Assembly (NCBI RefSeq): GCF_014695725.1
Contig: NZ_JACJOU010000007.1
Location: 1 to 64,000 of the forward strand
Length of the DNA stretch: 64,000 nt
Reading direction: 5' to 3'
From: Microcoleus sp. FACHB-672
GTDB taxonomy: Bacteria; Cyanobacteriota; Cyanobacteriia; Cyanobacteriales; Oscillatoriaceae
A program made the translations under genes and the position numbers. The first letter of the stretch is position 1, and each line of letters opens with the position of its first letter. The notes beneath the pieces are model-generated. The model made no database searches. It was not told the origin of the DNA and was given only the letters and a program-made list of their open reading frames with translations. Below, one piece after another: positions 46,212 to 55,102 of the stretch.

Positions 46212-48053
46212 ATGAGGAGTCCGAAAAAACCAAGCGTTTTTAAATGGAGCCGGCAAAGCTTGCGCCAAGCGTTATCAGTCTTTCAGTACAGCGGAAAGGC
46301 ATTAGGCTTAGTCTGGACTACCAACCGCACGCTGACGGTAATATTTGCCGTTCTTACGTTAATCGCCGGCATCCTGCCAGCCGCCGTAGCTTATGCCGGC
46401 AAATTAATTGTTGATAGCGTTGTCAGCGCTTCTGGGAGTGGACTGGCAGCCGATCGCTGGACGGCTATCAGCTACGTGGGATTAGAAGCGCTTGTGGTGA
46501 TGCTATTCGCCGGCACACAACGCGGTTTAAGCGTTTGTCAGTCCTTGTTGCGGGTGCTGCTGGGTCAAAAAGTCAATGTATTAATCTTAGAAAAAGCGCT
46601 GACTCTGGATCTGGTTCACTTCGAGGATTCAGAATTTTATGACAAAATGACACAGGCGCGGCATGAAGCATCCAGCCGGCCTTTAAGTTTAGTCAGTCGC
46701 ACGTTTAAGCTGGTGCAAGACGCCCTTTCTCTGATTACTTACGGCGGCTTATTATTACAGTTTTCAGGATGGGCGGTTGTTGTACTGGTAATCACAGCCA
46801 TTCCTCCCTTCTTTGCCGAAACACGCTTTGCCGGTGAAGCTTTCCGTTTATTCAGGTGGCGTTCCCCAGAAACCCGACAACAACATTACCTGGAAACCCT
46901 GATCGCCCGTGAAGACTTCGCAAAAGAAGTTCAACTTTATCAATTAGGGCCGATATTACTCGGACGTTATCGTAACATTTTCCAGCGGCTCTATGGCGAA
47001 GACCGTGACCTCACCCTACGGCGTGGTTTTTGGGGATATTTATTAGGTTTACTGAGTACAACTGCCTTTTATCTCGCCTATGCCTGGATCGTTTTAGAAA
47101 CCATTGTCGGTCGTATTTCTCTGGGAGATATGACCATGTATTTAATGGTATTTCGCCAAGGACAAACTACCTTTGCTGGCACACTCAGCGCCATTGGTGG
47201 AATGTACGAAGATAACCTTTATCTTGCCAATCTTTACGACTTTCTTAAACAAGATATTTTTAAACAGCAAGGGAGAGTCACTCAAGGTTTAATTGCGAAT
47301 GATGGCATTCGCTTTGAGAATGTCTCCTTTACTTATCCCGGAAGCCAACAGCCAGCCCTTAAAAATATCTCATTCCACCTTAAACCAGGTGAGAAACTTG
47401 CAATTGTCGGTAAAAATGGCTCTGGAAAGACAACCTTAATCAAACTTCTGACACGGTTATATACCCCTTCTGCCGGTCGCATTCTACTGGATGGGTTAGA
47501 CTTGCAAGAATGGGATGTGGGTATTCTGCGCCGGCGCATTGGCGTAATTTTTCAAGACTTTGTTCGCTACCAGTTTACTGTGGGTGAAAATGTTGGCGTG
47601 GGCGATGTGGAACGCTTAGAAGATGAAGCCGGCTGGGAAATTGCCGCAGAAAAAGGGATGGCACGCCCTTTTATTGAAACCATGCCAGAAAGCTTTAAAA
47701 CTCAATTAGGTCGGTGGTTCAAATCAGGTGTTGAACTTTCTGGGGGTCAATGGCAAAAAATTGCTCTGTCACGGGCATTCATGCGAACCAAAGCTGATAT
47801 TTTAGTGCTGGATGAACCCACAGCCGCGATGGATGCAGAAGCCGAATTTGAAATTTTTGAGCGTTTTCGCACCCTGACTCAAAAACAAATGGTTTTCCTA
47901 ATTTCTCATCGCTTTTCCACCGTGAGAATGGCAGACAAAATCGCAGTCATTGAAGCCGGCGAACTGATAGAAGAAGGAACCCACGAAGAATTACTGCAAG
48001 CAAATGGACGCTACGCCCAACTTTTTACAATTCAAGCAGCAGGATACCAATAA
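46212..48053 (+). CDS. ABC exporter half-transporter (ABCB/MsbA type)
   Basis: 613 residues. An N-terminal six-helix permease (about 35-330) is fused to an ATPase domain (about 360-600): Walker A GKNGSGKTTL at ~398, signature ELSGGQWQKIALSRAF at ~508, Walker B ADILVLDEPTAAMD, and the switch His in FLISHRFSTV. It should work as a homodimer and export lipids, peptides or drugs. The substrate is unknown and no partner peptide or accessory gene is adjacent. Followed by tlyA after 58 bases. Confidence 0.93.
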   Translation: MRSPKKPSVFKWSRQSLRQALSVFQYSGKALGLVWTTNRTLTVIFAVLTLIAGILPAAVAYAGKLIVDSVVSASGSGLAADRWTAISYVGLEALVVMLFAGTQRGLSVCQSLLRVLLGQKVNVLILEKALTLDLVHFEDSEFYDKMTQARHEASSRPLSLVSRTFKLVQDALSLITYGGLLLQFSGWAVVVLVITAIPPFFAETRFAGEAFRLFRWRSPETRQQHYLETLIAREDFAKEVQLYQLGPILLGRYRNIFQRLYGEDRDLTLRRGFWGYLLGLLSTTAFYLAYAWIVLETIVGRISLGDMTMYLMVFRQGQTTFAGTLSAIGGMYEDNLYLANLYDFLKQDIFKQQGRVTQGLIANDGIRFENVSFTYPGSQQPALKNISFHLKPGEKLAIVGKNGSGKTTLIKLLTRLYTPSAGRILLDGLDLQEWDVGILRRRIGVIFQDFVRYQFTVGENVGVGDVERLEDEAGWEIAAEKGMARPFIETMPESFKTQLGRWFKSGVELSGGQWQKIALSRAFMRTKADILVLDEPTAAMDAEAEFEIFERFRTLTQKQMVFLISHRFSTVRMADKIAVIEAGELIEEGTHEELLQANGRYAQLFTIQAAGYQ

Positions 48054-48111
48054 CCTGTAAAATCTTTAGTACCCTAATCCAGGCTAAAAATAGCCTTACA
48101 TTGAGTCGATT

Positions 48112-48939
48112 ATGCCGGCTAAACAACGACTCGACACCCTATTAGTAGAACTCAACCTCTGTGAATCGCGGCAGTTGGCCCAAAGGCTGATCCGTGCCGG
48201 TGAGGTGATGGTGAATCAGCAGGTGATTGATAAACCAGGTACGGAAGTCGATCCAGCGGCACAAATTAAAGTAAAAGCCCGTTCGCCCTACGTTTCTAGA
48301 GGCGGCGAAAAACTGGCAAAAGCCCTAGAAGTCTTTGCGATTCCCGTACAAGGGCGAATTTGTCTGGATGGCGGCATTTCCACCGGCGGCTTTACTGACT
48401 GCCTTCTGCAAGCCGGTGCTGAGTGTGTTTACGGTATTGATGTCGGTTATGGGCAGGTTGATTGGCGTCTGCGAAATGATCCGCGCGTATTGTTGAGAGA
48501 ACGCACGAATCTACGAAACTTGACAAAAATTGATTTATATAACGTGGAATCGCCGCAGCCAGATTTAGGTGTGGTGGATGTGTCGTTTATTTCCCTGAGC
48601 AAAATTATGCCGGCACTGTGGGATCTCCTGCAATCACCCAGAGAGGCGGTGTTGCTGGTGAAACCGCAGTTTGAAGTGGGAAGATCACGGGTGGGAAAAA
48701 AGGGTGTGGTGCGCGATCCGGCGGATCATGCGGATGCGATCGCCCAAGTCTTGCAAGCTGCCGGTGTTTTGGGATGGCAGTATCGCGGTTTAACCTGGTC
48801 GCCAATTGTCGGGCCGGCAGGTAATATTGAGTATCTGTTGTGGTTGGCAATGGAAAGTTTGCTGCCGGTGCCTGATTTAAAGGAAATTACCAAAATTACT
48901 GAAACGGCGGTGAGGGAATTGAAACCGAAGCCGGCTTAA
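48112..48939 (+). CDS. tlyA: TlyA-family rRNA 2'-O-methyltransferase
   Basis: 275 residues. An N-terminal S4 RNA-binding domain (RLDTLLVELNLCESRQLAQR) is joined to an FtsJ-like methyltransferase with YVSRGGEKLAKALE, CLDGGISTGGFTDCLLQAGA (SAM site) and DLGVVDVSFISLSKI. Family members 2'-O-methylate cytidines in 16S and/or 23S rRNA; in mycobacteria this affects capreomycin sensitivity. Length is typical. Confidence 0.93.
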   Translation: MPAKQRLDTLLVELNLCESRQLAQRLIRAGEVMVNQQVIDKPGTEVDPAAQIKVKARSPYVSRGGEKLAKALEVFAIPVQGRICLDGGISTGGFTDCLLQAGAECVYGIDVGYGQVDWRLRNDPRVLLRERTNLRNLTKIDLYNVESPQPDLGVVDVSFISLSKIMPALWDLLQSPREAVLLVKPQFEVGRSRVGKKGVVRDPADHADAIAQVLQAAGVLGWQYRGLTWSPIVGPAGNIEYLLWLAMESLLPVPDLKEITKITETAVRELKPKPA

Positions 48940-48989
48940 AGGTGTGAGGAGTGCCGATAGAAATAACACCGAAAATCGCTCACAAAAAT

Positions 48990-50450
48990 TTAAGACTTCA
49001 TCGATAATTCCTGCCGCAAACGATCAATCACTGTGTTTGGTTCCACCTGATTTAAGATGTCTTGAATAATCGTATCGGAACCCATTGGACCCCAAGTGCA
49101 ACCTTGTTCGAGATAAACTTGCGCTGCATGACCGACGGTGTAGGCTCCATAACCGGCTAAACTGGCTTGAGCAACCGCAGCGCCGGCATAAGCAGTAATC
49201 CCACTCCCATCACCCGCTGCACCGGCAGCCGCACCGGCACTTTTGCTAATTCCCAGAACTAAGCTACTGGCCATTTCACTGAGCAACAAACCGCCGGCAC
49301 TCAACAAAATTGTTTTCCAAAGTTTACCCGCTTCGTAGCCGGTCATCGGCAACCCGTACAGCCGCGCCAATGAGCGAATTAGGGCCAAATCTGCCACAAC
49401 TCCCCCCAGCAAGTCTAAAAAGGCAAAAGGGTTGACGCCAACGGCCAACGCTTTATATTTAGCAAATTCCCAAATCAAGTCTTCCGCTGCTTTTTGGCGA
49501 GAATCTAGTGTTTTACTTGCAATATTTGCTTGGGCGTCTCTCGCTTGAATCAAAGCATTCAGCGCCAACAGTGAACGTCCTTCTCGATTCAGAATATTGA
49601 GAATTTTCTGCTGGAGTTCATCTACTTGCGGTGGCGGGGTTTCCCATTCGTTCGTGATCCGACCATCGGGCCACTCAATTCGCACCGGCAGCGGCATCGG
49701 TTCTGCCGCCACCATCACAATATCATCGGGAGATAGGGCATTGGGCATGGGGGATGGGGCATTAGACGTTGAGGGCATTTCCCCCTCTCCCACTCGTCCC
49801 CTCTCCTTCTCGCCGGCAGCTAACTGTTGCAGTTGTTGGTAAATCGCTTGCCGGTCTTGTTCGGGATAAAGGTCGATTTTATTAAAGACTAAAATCAGGG
49901 GTTTGCGCGTCTTCCGCAACTCAGATAAGGCTTTATACTCAGTGCGGGTAATATCGCCGGCAACCACGAACAAAATTAAATCAGATTGGTGGGCAACATC
50001 CCTAGCCATTTGCGCCCTGACCTGGCCATCGACTTCATCCAATCCAGGGGTATCGATTAACTCGACCTGCACTTTACCTTCAGGATTGGGCATCCAGCGC
50101 ACCGAACGCGGCCATTGAGTGACGCCGTTAATCGGGCCGGTTTGCAAAATTTTCTGGCCGATTAAGGCATTCAGAACCGCTGATTTGCCACGACTGACTA
50201 AACCAAAGGCAGCAATGCGAATCATGCTTTGGTCTAGCTTTGCGAGATTTCCCGACAATACATCAAGCTGTTTCTGCATGGCAGATTGCAGTTCTGTATC
50301 TTTGGCAAGTTGTGGCTGCCGGCGCACATGAGAATACCAGGACAGCGTTTGCCGCAGACTCGCACGGGCGCGGTTAAAATGAGTGTCTTGCTTAGATGCC
50401 TGACGCTCAGCAGTCGTAGGATTGGGTTGGGGCGATTGAGGATTACTCAA
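48990..50450 (-). CDS. Era-like GTPase with C-terminal DUF697-like membrane region
   Basis: 486 residues, TTG start (no ATG near the conserved start). G1 is GLVSRGKSAVLNALIG, G3 is LIDTPGLDEVDG and G4 is LVFNKIDLYP. The C-terminal third has hydrophobic Gly/Ala-rich helices (FLDLLGGVVADLALIRSLAR, YAGAAVAQASLAGYGAYTVG) as in DUF697 proteins. A low-complexity Ser/Pro insertion (around MPSTSNAPSPMPNALSP) breaks the GTPase domain. A paralogue of the GTPase at 51661-53136. Probably acts at the membrane; role unknown. Confidence 0.85.
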   Translation of the reverse strand: MSNPQSPQPNPTTAERQASKQDTHFNRARASLRQTLSWYSHVRRQPQLAKDTELQSAMQKQLDVLSGNLAKLDQSMIRIAAFGLVSRGKSAVLNALIGQKILQTGPINGVTQWPRSVRWMPNPEGKVQVELIDTPGLDEVDGQVRAQMARDVAHQSDLILFVVAGDITRTEYKALSELRKTRKPLILVFNKIDLYPEQDRQAIYQQLQQLAAGEKERGRVGEGEMPSTSNAPSPMPNALSPDDIVMVAAEPMPLPVRIEWPDGRITNEWETPPPQVDELQQKILNILNREGRSLLALNALIQARDAQANIASKTLDSRQKAAEDLIWEFAKYKALAVGVNPFAFLDLLGGVVADLALIRSLARLYGLPMTGYEAGKLWKTILLSAGGLLLSEMASSLVLGISKSAGAAAGAAGDGSGITAYAGAAVAQASLAGYGAYTVGHAAQVYLEQGCTWGPMGSDTIIQDILNQVEPNTVIDRLRQELSMKS

Positions 50451-50503
50451 GGTTAGATGGGGAAAGACACCTGCATCTTCATTTTCGTCTAATTTAAACC
50501 CTG

Positions 50504-50983
50504 TTGGTTTGCCCTCTTTCTACTCTTATAATAAAAACTAGCTCTACGAAAGAATCGTCATTGTCTATCGAGAATAGTCAAGAGGGGAATTCCTCTGAAA
50601 TCTCTAATCCCCTTGAGGAGGAAACAGCATCAGATGAAAAGAGTGGAGAGTTAACCCAACAACCAGCCTCAGAGTTAGCTCAATCAGAGGTTGAATTCGT
50701 TAATCCAAAAACTCTACTATCAAGACAGAAACCTAGCGAGATGACACCAAATAAAATTAAGATGCTTCAGAAGAAAATCCGCGCCACAGGATTTAACCCT
50801 GAATACCCTATTGAAGTTACTAATGTTGACGGTCGGTTAATTATTTTAGACGGGCATCATCGAGTTGCTGCTGCTATCAAATTAGCAATAGATGTACCAA
50901 TCACAAGACAACAACTATCGCCGTTACAAGAACAGCAGCTTTTGGACGAAGTAGCCGAGGCACAACAAGACCTTATATTTTAA
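50504..50983 (+). CDS. ParB/Srx-like N-terminal domain protein
   Basis: 159 residues from a TTG; the true start is uncertain. The first ~65 residues are acidic and Ser/Glu-rich. Residues ~65-140 form a ParB-N-like fold: VEFVNPKTLLSRQKPSEMTP, PIEVTNVDGRLIILDGHHRV and AAAIKLAIDVPI, where GHHRVAAAI corresponds to the GxxR box. No HTH domain follows, so it is not a partition protein. Stand-alone ParB-N domains occur as nucleases or as parts of toxin modules. The next gene starts 19 bases on. AT-rich and free of GCCGGC. Confidence 0.7.
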   Translation: MVCPLSTLIIKTSSTKESSLSIENSQEGNSSEISNPLEEETASDEKSGELTQQPASELAQSEVEFVNPKTLLSRQKPSEMTPNKIKMLQKKIRATGFNPEYPIEVTNVDGRLIILDGHHRVAAAIKLAIDVPITRQQLSPLQEQQLLDEVAEAQQDLIF

Positions 50984-51002
50984 CGCTGCAAAAAACAATA
51001 TT

Positions 51003-51569
51003 ATGAAATATTTAAGCAAACATATAGCTAAACTCTCGACTATAAGAATACCTACTCGGTTTTACAATCAGACGCTAACTTTTTATTTAGAAAAGCATAA
51101 AACTATTGAATTTCGTTTACGATTGGTCGAAACTAAACACACTAAGTCAGTTGAAATTATTTTACAATTTGTCGAAATTCAAAAAAAATTAATTTCTGCT
51201 TTCCAGCAAAAATTTTCTCATATAAATAAGTGGGAATATATGCTAGATATTCCACGAACTGGAAACTTCTATGCCTTGGGGGAAGAATGGAAGTTTCAGA
51301 GACATGGCAAAGGAATTTGCTTTACTGGACAGAAGTCCGGTAAAGTTGTGGACGCCCATACTGAAATCTCAGCATATCCAAAAGGATTTGATGCGTGGCG
51401 ACTTGAGCAATACTTTAACTCAATTGAAGTTGAAAATATTGTTTATAAGTTAGATGTCTTTAATATTCTTGATGAAGATGGTACTGAGAAATTACTGGAT
51501 ACTTTACTCAAAGATAGTTTAATTACGTTGGCATTAGAACGACCAAAATTATATTTATTAAATAGCTAA
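51003..51569 (+). CDS. Unknown protein, possibly DUF6896-type
   Basis: 188 residues, soluble, rich in Lys, Phe and Leu. The middle part (WKFQRHGKGICFTGQKSGKV, then VDAHTEISAYPKGFDAWRLE and QYFNSIE) resembles DUF6896, a family I recall beside toxin genes; this is recognition from memory and weak. The start is ATG. It overlaps nothing and is close behind the ParB-like gene, so the two probably share a transcript, closed by the terminator at 51616-51653. Strong AT bias compared with both flanks suggests transfer. Confidence 0.55.
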   Translation: MKYLSKHIAKLSTIRIPTRFYNQTLTFYLEKHKTIEFRLRLVETKHTKSVEIILQFVEIQKKLISAFQQKFSHINKWEYMLDIPRTGNFYALGEEWKFQRHGKGICFTGQKSGKVVDAHTEISAYPKGFDAWRLEQYFNSIEVENIVYKLDVFNILDEDGTEKLLDTLLKDSLITLALERPKLYLLNS

Positions 51570-51615
51570 GAAGCAAGCTACAGCTTTTATCTGTTCTAGC
51601 TATTACCTTATTTCT

Positions 51616-51653
51616 AGGATGAGTAGAGCAATTGCCCTGCTCATCCTATTTTT
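51616..51653 (+). terminator. Rho-independent terminator of the ParB-like/DUF6896-like pair
   Basis: AGGATGAG ... CTCATCCT followed by ATTTTTG. It lies just before the stop of the minus-strand GTPase gene. Confidence 0.7.
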
Positions 51654-51660
51654 GCTATGC

Positions 51661-53136
51661 TCACTCGGCAGTTTGAGGAGTCAACCGGCTCGCCACTTGC
51701 TTGACAAAAGATTGCAAAAATGCAGCCTGCTGATTTTGCTGAAATACATTTTGCAATGTTTTCCCCAACTTGTCAAAATTCAAAGGTTTCTCATCAGAAA
51801 CCGGCACAGCAACATCTTGCGCTTGAAAATATTCAATCAAACTCAATCCTGCAATTCGCGTCAGATAAGCAGCACTGACACCTTGAATTGCACCGCCGGC
51901 AACAAAGGTAATCGCATTACTTTTGAGGACGGTGCTAATTGTTTTTGTGGAAAGTTCAACTAACCCCAACTTCAGCATAAAACTCGCCATTGTCGTGGCA
52001 ATTGCCTGGGCTTGCTGGAGGGAAAATTTTTGCTGGTAAATGCCACCAAGATCAACAACAAGCTGAGAGGCAATTGCGCCGGTTGCTAGCAAATCGAGGG
52101 CGGGAACAGGGTTAGCAAAGGCGGCAGCCGCAGCAATCCACTGATATTGCTCAATTGCCGGCATGGCGCGATCACGTCTTATGCGATTCAATGCCGTTTT
52201 TGCTTCTAATTTCAAAGCACCGGCTGCCCGCAGGGTACTTGCAAATACCAGCTTTTGGGCATCCTCTACCAGAATTTGGCTCAACCGGCTCGTGAGCGAA
52301 TGAATCTCTGGTGCCGGCACCTCTTGCCACTCTTTCACTGAACCGTCTGGTTGATGCTGGCGAACTTTCACCGGCACAGGGGAAGCGGAAATCGCCATCA
52401 CATCTCCACTATTTAGGATTTCTTTAATCCTGAATTGCTGCTGCTGCAAAACGGTTGCTCGTTCTTCCGGCAAATATTGGTCTTGCTTATTCCACAGCAA
52501 AATAGTTCGCACACCCGCTGATGCCAGTTGTTGCAGGGTTTGACATTCCGGTTCCGTTAAATCGCCGGTGATCACAAACAGCACCAAGTCTGAGGCAATT
52601 GCCAATTCTAGGGCATTTTTCTGGGCAGTGGTTCCGCTATCCGTCCCCGCAAACAATGCCGGTGTCTCTGTGAAGGTGATTGGCTGGAGTTGCGGCATGG
52701 CAGACTTTAACGCTTGGATCAGCGTTGTTTTACCGGCTGCCTTCCCACCTGTGACAGCAAGACGAATTTCCTGCCGGTCTAACTCAGCTTTTAGCTGGTT
52801 CCCTCGTTCCCCCAGTGTCTGGCACACCCCCTTGATCGCCGCCTGAGAATTGGCATCGAGGTTTTGTGTCTCTGCCTCCAGATGCCCAATCATGGCTTCT
52901 GCCTCTGCGAGGGCTTTTTCTACCGTTTGCCTGTCTAGAAGCGCCAGTGTGGGAGTCGGTTTGATTTTGGGCGTTCCTTGCTGAAGCCACCACGCCGCCG
53001 CGCCGGCTCCGATCACCCCCAAAACCGTCCACTCACCCACCTGCACCACTGAGTGATGGAGACTTTCTAACAACCACAGGGAAAATGAAAGACCAATGCC
53101 CCCAATTAAAATGGGTCGCCGCAAGTTGACAGCCAT
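51661..53136 (-). CDS. Membrane GTPase with DUF697-like C-terminus
   Basis: 491 residues. Two N-terminal hydrophobic spans (about 9-24 and 33-48) are followed by a GTPase domain whose G1 loop is LAVTGGKAAGKTTLIQAL, G4 is LLWNKQDQYLP, and G3 is degenerate (FTETPALFAG instead of DTPG). The C-terminal region (FANPVPALDLLATGAIASQL, VVDLGGIYQQ, LSLIEYFQAQD) is DUF697-like. It shares layout with the GTPase at 48990-50450, from which it is separated by the inserted plus-strand pair. Function unknown; membrane location is likely. Confidence 0.83.
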   Translation of the reverse strand: MAVNLRRPILIGGIGLSFSLWLLESLHHSVVQVGEWTVLGVIGAGAAAWWLQQGTPKIKPTPTLALLDRQTVEKALAEAEAMIGHLEAETQNLDANSQAAIKGVCQTLGERGNQLKAELDRQEIRLAVTGGKAAGKTTLIQALKSAMPQLQPITFTETPALFAGTDSGTTAQKNALELAIASDLVLFVITGDLTEPECQTLQQLASAGVRTILLWNKQDQYLPEERATVLQQQQFRIKEILNSGDVMAISASPVPVKVRQHQPDGSVKEWQEVPAPEIHSLTSRLSQILVEDAQKLVFASTLRAAGALKLEAKTALNRIRRDRAMPAIEQYQWIAAAAAFANPVPALDLLATGAIASQLVVDLGGIYQQKFSLQQAQAIATTMASFMLKLGLVELSTKTISTVLKSNAITFVAGGAIQGVSAAYLTRIAGLSLIEYFQAQDVAVPVSDEKPLNFDKLGKTLQNVFQQNQQAAFLQSFVKQVASRLTPQTAE

Positions 53137-53639
53137 AGACAGAATTTAAGATTTTGTTTGGGATCGTGCCGGCAAAAGCTAAAACAAAGTCTAACCTTGC
53201 TTCAACTTCACGCGCTTCACTCGATCTCATTCTACCTTTAGGGGCACTGCCGCGTAGGGTTGCCCGGTGCCGGTGAAATCACAATCACTTTTTCACTGAT
53301 TCACTCACAATGAACACCCAAAGAAAAATTTTTTACGGAAGGATACGTTAACTCGTCTAACCGAATCGTTCCATAAATTTTGCCGCAAGCACAGTATAGA
53401 AAAGGGTTAGAGCGCTGATTATCCCTGATTAACCGTTAGATAACGTCGGTCAAGCCATCTTGATCGAGATGTACGATCCGTTACGTGAGGCGACGCGAAC
53501 ATCCGCGCAAAGCGAATGCTCTCCGTGGCTTTCCCGACAGGTCTCTCTAAAAAATTGTTCATCAAACCATTGACTTTCCGCCAAGGTAGTGCGATTCAAT
53601 AATAAGTGTTCTCAGGTAATCTTCTCTAAGGAGAATTCG
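53137..53639. repeat. 503-base spacer with a dispersed repeat
   Basis: No gene. At about 53484-53530 the motif GAGGCGACGCGAACATCCGC with AAGCGAATGCTCTCCGTGGC resembles a short interspersed repeat common in filamentous cyanobacteria. The remainder should contain the promoter of the secreted-protein gene. Confidence 0.5.
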
Positions 53640-54029
53640 ATGAGGTTCAATCAGTCCTTCTGTACCTTCATGGCTGCTACCGCTTTAGCTGCGCCATTAG
53701 TTTCACTGAGTGTCAAAAGCACCCAAGCTCAAGATCAAAATCTCTCGTTTACGCTGATCAACCGAGCAAGCAGTCCTTTAACAGAGTTTTACACCTCTCC
53801 TACCGGCGTTAATAACTGGGAAAGAGATATTTTAGGGGTGGATGTACTCAACCGGGGAGAATCTGCACAAGTGAGCATTGCCGACGGTCGCCGCACCTGC
53901 ATCTACGACATCAGAGGGACCTTCGCTGATGGTGAAACGGTGGAAGACTATCGCGTCAATCTTTGCGATCTACAGAGTTATGAGTTCTTCGACCGTTCGC
54001 CCAACCAACCGGTACGTGCTTTGTGGTAA
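53640..54029 (+). CDS. Small secreted protein of unknown function
   Basis: 129 residues from the ATG at 53640, chosen for the AAGGAG 7 bases upstream; the frame extends 17 codons further 5' without a site. The signal peptide is MRFNQSFCTFMAATALAAPL ... STQAQ. The mature part (FTLINRASSPLTEFYTSP, NRGESAQVSIADGRRTCIYD, FADGETVEDYRVNLCDLQSY) is a small beta-rich domain with two cysteines, a type frequent in cyanobacterial periplasm. Function unknown. Confidence 0.82.
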   Translation: MRFNQSFCTFMAATALAAPLVSLSVKSTQAQDQNLSFTLINRASSPLTEFYTSPTGVNNWERDILGVDVLNRGESAQVSIADGRRTCIYDIRGTFADGETVEDYRVNLCDLQSYEFFDRSPNQPVRALW

Positions 54030-54219
54030 ACGTCCCATAAGGCTCATGATAGTTAGCGCTAGCGCTCAAACACACACAAGTCGCCCAAAGGCTTTCCGGT
54101 AATGATTGCCAGCTCTGGCCGGCTGGCAATTGCTGAAACGACTGCCGGGAAAGCTTTTGACACGCATCTACTTATTTTTATTAGCAAAATTCGCTGGAAT
54201 TTCTATCGCGCTAAAAACT

Positions 54220-54252
54220 AAGCCCTGCAATCAGAAATGATTACAGGGCTTC
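54220..54252 (-). terminator. Terminator hairpin after tRNA-fMet
   Basis: AAGCCCTGCAATCA gaaa TGATTACAGGGCTT; on the minus strand it is followed by AGTTTTTAG. It ends 14 bases from the tRNA 3' end. Confidence 0.7.
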
Positions 54253-54265
54253 TAAAGTTTATATT

Positions 54266-54342
<77 letters not shown>

Positions 54343-54616
54343 TCGCTTTGTCGCTTTTATTAATATAACTCGCAACCTAACAAATTGGCAACCCCTTAAG
54401 AAGAACTATTTTGAACACCTGCCGGCACAACTGCGATTTTGACTGTTGCGCTTTAGGGGTTGCCTTGTCAGCGTCATGAAAGAGTAGCACTTAACCCTCA
54501 GCCTTAAGGGCCGATTATCCGAGCCAGAAACTGACTGCTGCTGAAATGATGGCAGTGCGCCTACTAGGACAACCATCTCGCTGGACTGCCCCGGTTGGAT
54601 TTGCCGGCCATTCAGC

Positions 54617-54883
54617 TTAGCGGCCCACCCCCGCCGGCTGCCGAAGCGTCTCGCCTGCCATAAAGCCGGCTAAAACTGGTTGCTGCGGTTCTTGGCGTTG
54701 TTTGATCGTTTGCAGTTGTAACAATAAGGTTTCAATTTCTGCTTGGAGGTGCAGGAACTTCACTTGCTGATCGGCTTGATAAGGAGACTTCATCGATTCT
54801 ATGGGTTTATTTCTAAAGGGGGACGACACCGGAGCATCGCCGGCCACTGGGGACTGAGTACAAGTAGATGGACAATTTGACAT
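54617..54883 (-). CDS. Small conserved coiled-coil protein
   Basis: 88 residues. The core YQADQQVKFLHLQAEIETLL plus LQLQTIKQRQ is a helical, heptad-like segment that I recognise as recurring in cyanobacterial hypothetical proteins; the Ser/Pro-rich N-terminus is variable. No function known. The start could also be an internal ATG (MKSPYQADQQ) at about 54793. Confidence 0.65.
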   Translation of the reverse strand: MSNCPSTCTQSPVAGDAPVSSPFRNKPIESMKSPYQADQQVKFLHLQAEIETLLLQLQTIKQRQEPQQPVLAGFMAGETLRQPAGVGR

Positions 54884-55102
54884 CTGTAATTGGTTAGTTA
54901 TTTTTGCCTACTCACACCATGACGTATTGTAACCTGAACTATAAATTAATTTGCATCCAATTTGTCAATTTTCTGCTTGTGTCAGTTTCGCAACTGACTG
55001 AGATTTTTTACCACGGTCTCACCAAAGGCGTAGGCTTTCTGGAGGATCGAGGTAAACTAAAGGTTAAAACTAAGTTTGTTTGCATCTGAACCCCTAAAAA
55101 CC

